This document shows, piece after piece, positions 22,961 to 23,298 of a DNA stretch of 23,298 nucleotides. How positions within the stretch are numbered: position 1 is the stretch's first letter; every line of letters starts with the position of its first letter. The notes under the pieces were generated by a model. That model was not told where the DNA came from, made no database searches, and saw only the letters and a program-made list of their open reading frames with translations. This stretch comes from Bacillota bacterium (GTDB lineage Bacteria; Bacillota; Clostridia; Lachnospirales; Lachnospiraceae): positions 1 to 23,298 of the forward strand of contig JAEZUM010000009.1 of assembly GCA_023421075.1 (NCBI GenBank), read 5' to 3'. A program made the translations under genes and the position numbers.

Positions 22961-23298
22961 TTACTGTCTGGTTGTTACAGCAACCTTAGCAAGCTTTAAG
23001 TTTGCAGTAAGCTCTTCTGCTGTAGCATAACCATTGGGATCTGCAACAGTAAAGGTTCTTACAGGAGCAACAGAACCATTTGCAAGAGTAGCAAATACTG
23101 CATCATAAGCAGCCTTATCAAAGGAAGTGAAACGATCAAATGCATTGCCCTTTTCATCACCAATAACGATGGTAGGAAGACCTACACCATTATTCGATGC
23201 ATTGAAGGTTGTTGTCTTTCCTGCATAGGTATCCCAGCTCTTGTTCTTGTAGATAGACTCAAGAACAGCAACTACAGATGCACCAAGACCCTTGGTTG
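22961..23298 (-). CDS. BMP family nucleoside-binding lipoprotein, C-terminal part
   Basis: Only the last 112 codons are in the window; the start lies beyond 23298. The visible sequence begins TKGLGASVVAVLESIYKN, continues with LPTIVIGDEKGN and AYDAVFATLANGSVAPVR, and ends VAVTTRQ before TAA at 22961-22963. TKGLGASV matches the late part of Bmp (basic membrane protein) substrate-binding lipoproteins, and the three transporter genes downstream on the same strand support this. It would capture nucleosides outside the membrane and deliver them to the permeases. The strong terminator that follows suggests it is made in excess. Confidence 0.85.
   Translation of the reverse strand, partial: TKGLGASVVAVLESIYKNKSWDTYAGKTTTFNASNNGVGLPTIVIGDEKGNAFDRFTSFDKAAYDAVFATLANGSVAPVRTFTVADPNGYATAEELTANLKLAKVAVTTRQ

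Noticed and set aside
1..23298. CRISPR array, prophage or transposase genes
   Set aside because: No regularly spaced direct repeats and no recognisable phage or transposase proteins were found on either strand.

Overview
The window looks like chromosomal DNA of a low-GC Firmicute, most likely a clostridium of the Lachnospiraceae type. The AT-rich intergenic DNA, strong GGAGG ribosome sites, TTGACA/TATAAT promoters, U-tailed terminators, the yicC-remA-rpoZ cluster, a thymidine kinase and a Bmp/Nup nucleoside ABC transporter all fit. The assignment rests on gene content and style, since no database search was possible. All protein genes but one are on the minus strand.

Layout. Positions 1-178 hold hairpins and no recognised gene. 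Positions 179-2473 encode a secreted cell-surface protein with YcdB/PepSY-like repeats and C-terminal SLH modules. tRNA-Ser(CGA) follows at 2764-2851. Positions 2924-7310 are housekeeping: holA, lepB, rpoZ, remA, yicC and a cell-wall amidase-like gene. The guanylate kinase gene that usually separates remA and rpoZ is absent. Positions 7543-10507 form a sulfur-assimilation block: an Rrf2 regulator, then O-acetylhomoserine sulfhydrylase and cysteine synthase. Positions 10598-13174 encode a P-type cation ATPase preceded by a long, structured, probably regulatory leader. The single plus-strand gene, a shortened Cof-type HAD phosphatase, is divergent from it. Positions 14458-17950 carry a DMT permease, a 1-Cys peroxiredoxin, a ferredoxin-like Fe-S protein with a His-rich linker, and an unknown membrane protein. 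Positions 18188-23298 carry thymidine kinase, a tandem hairpin repeat, and the nucleoside ABC transporter genes (two permeases, ATPase, and the C-terminus of the lipoprotein, which runs off the window).

How the genes may work together. The sulfhydrylase and cysteine synthase consume sulfide to make homocysteine and cysteine, and the adjacent Rrf2 protein is their probable regulator. The ABC transporter brings in nucleosides, and thymidine kinase could trap imported thymidine, so the right end reads as a nucleoside-salvage unit. Peroxiredoxin and the Fe-S protein fit redox maintenance in an anaerobe.

The most interesting unexplained parts are the roughly 300-nt leader of the P-type ATPase, with two mutually exclusive partners for a segment just ahead of the ribosome site; the tandem double-hairpin repeat at 18809-19027; the amidase-like protein lacking its usual catalytic Glu; and the ATPase with changed ion-site residues.
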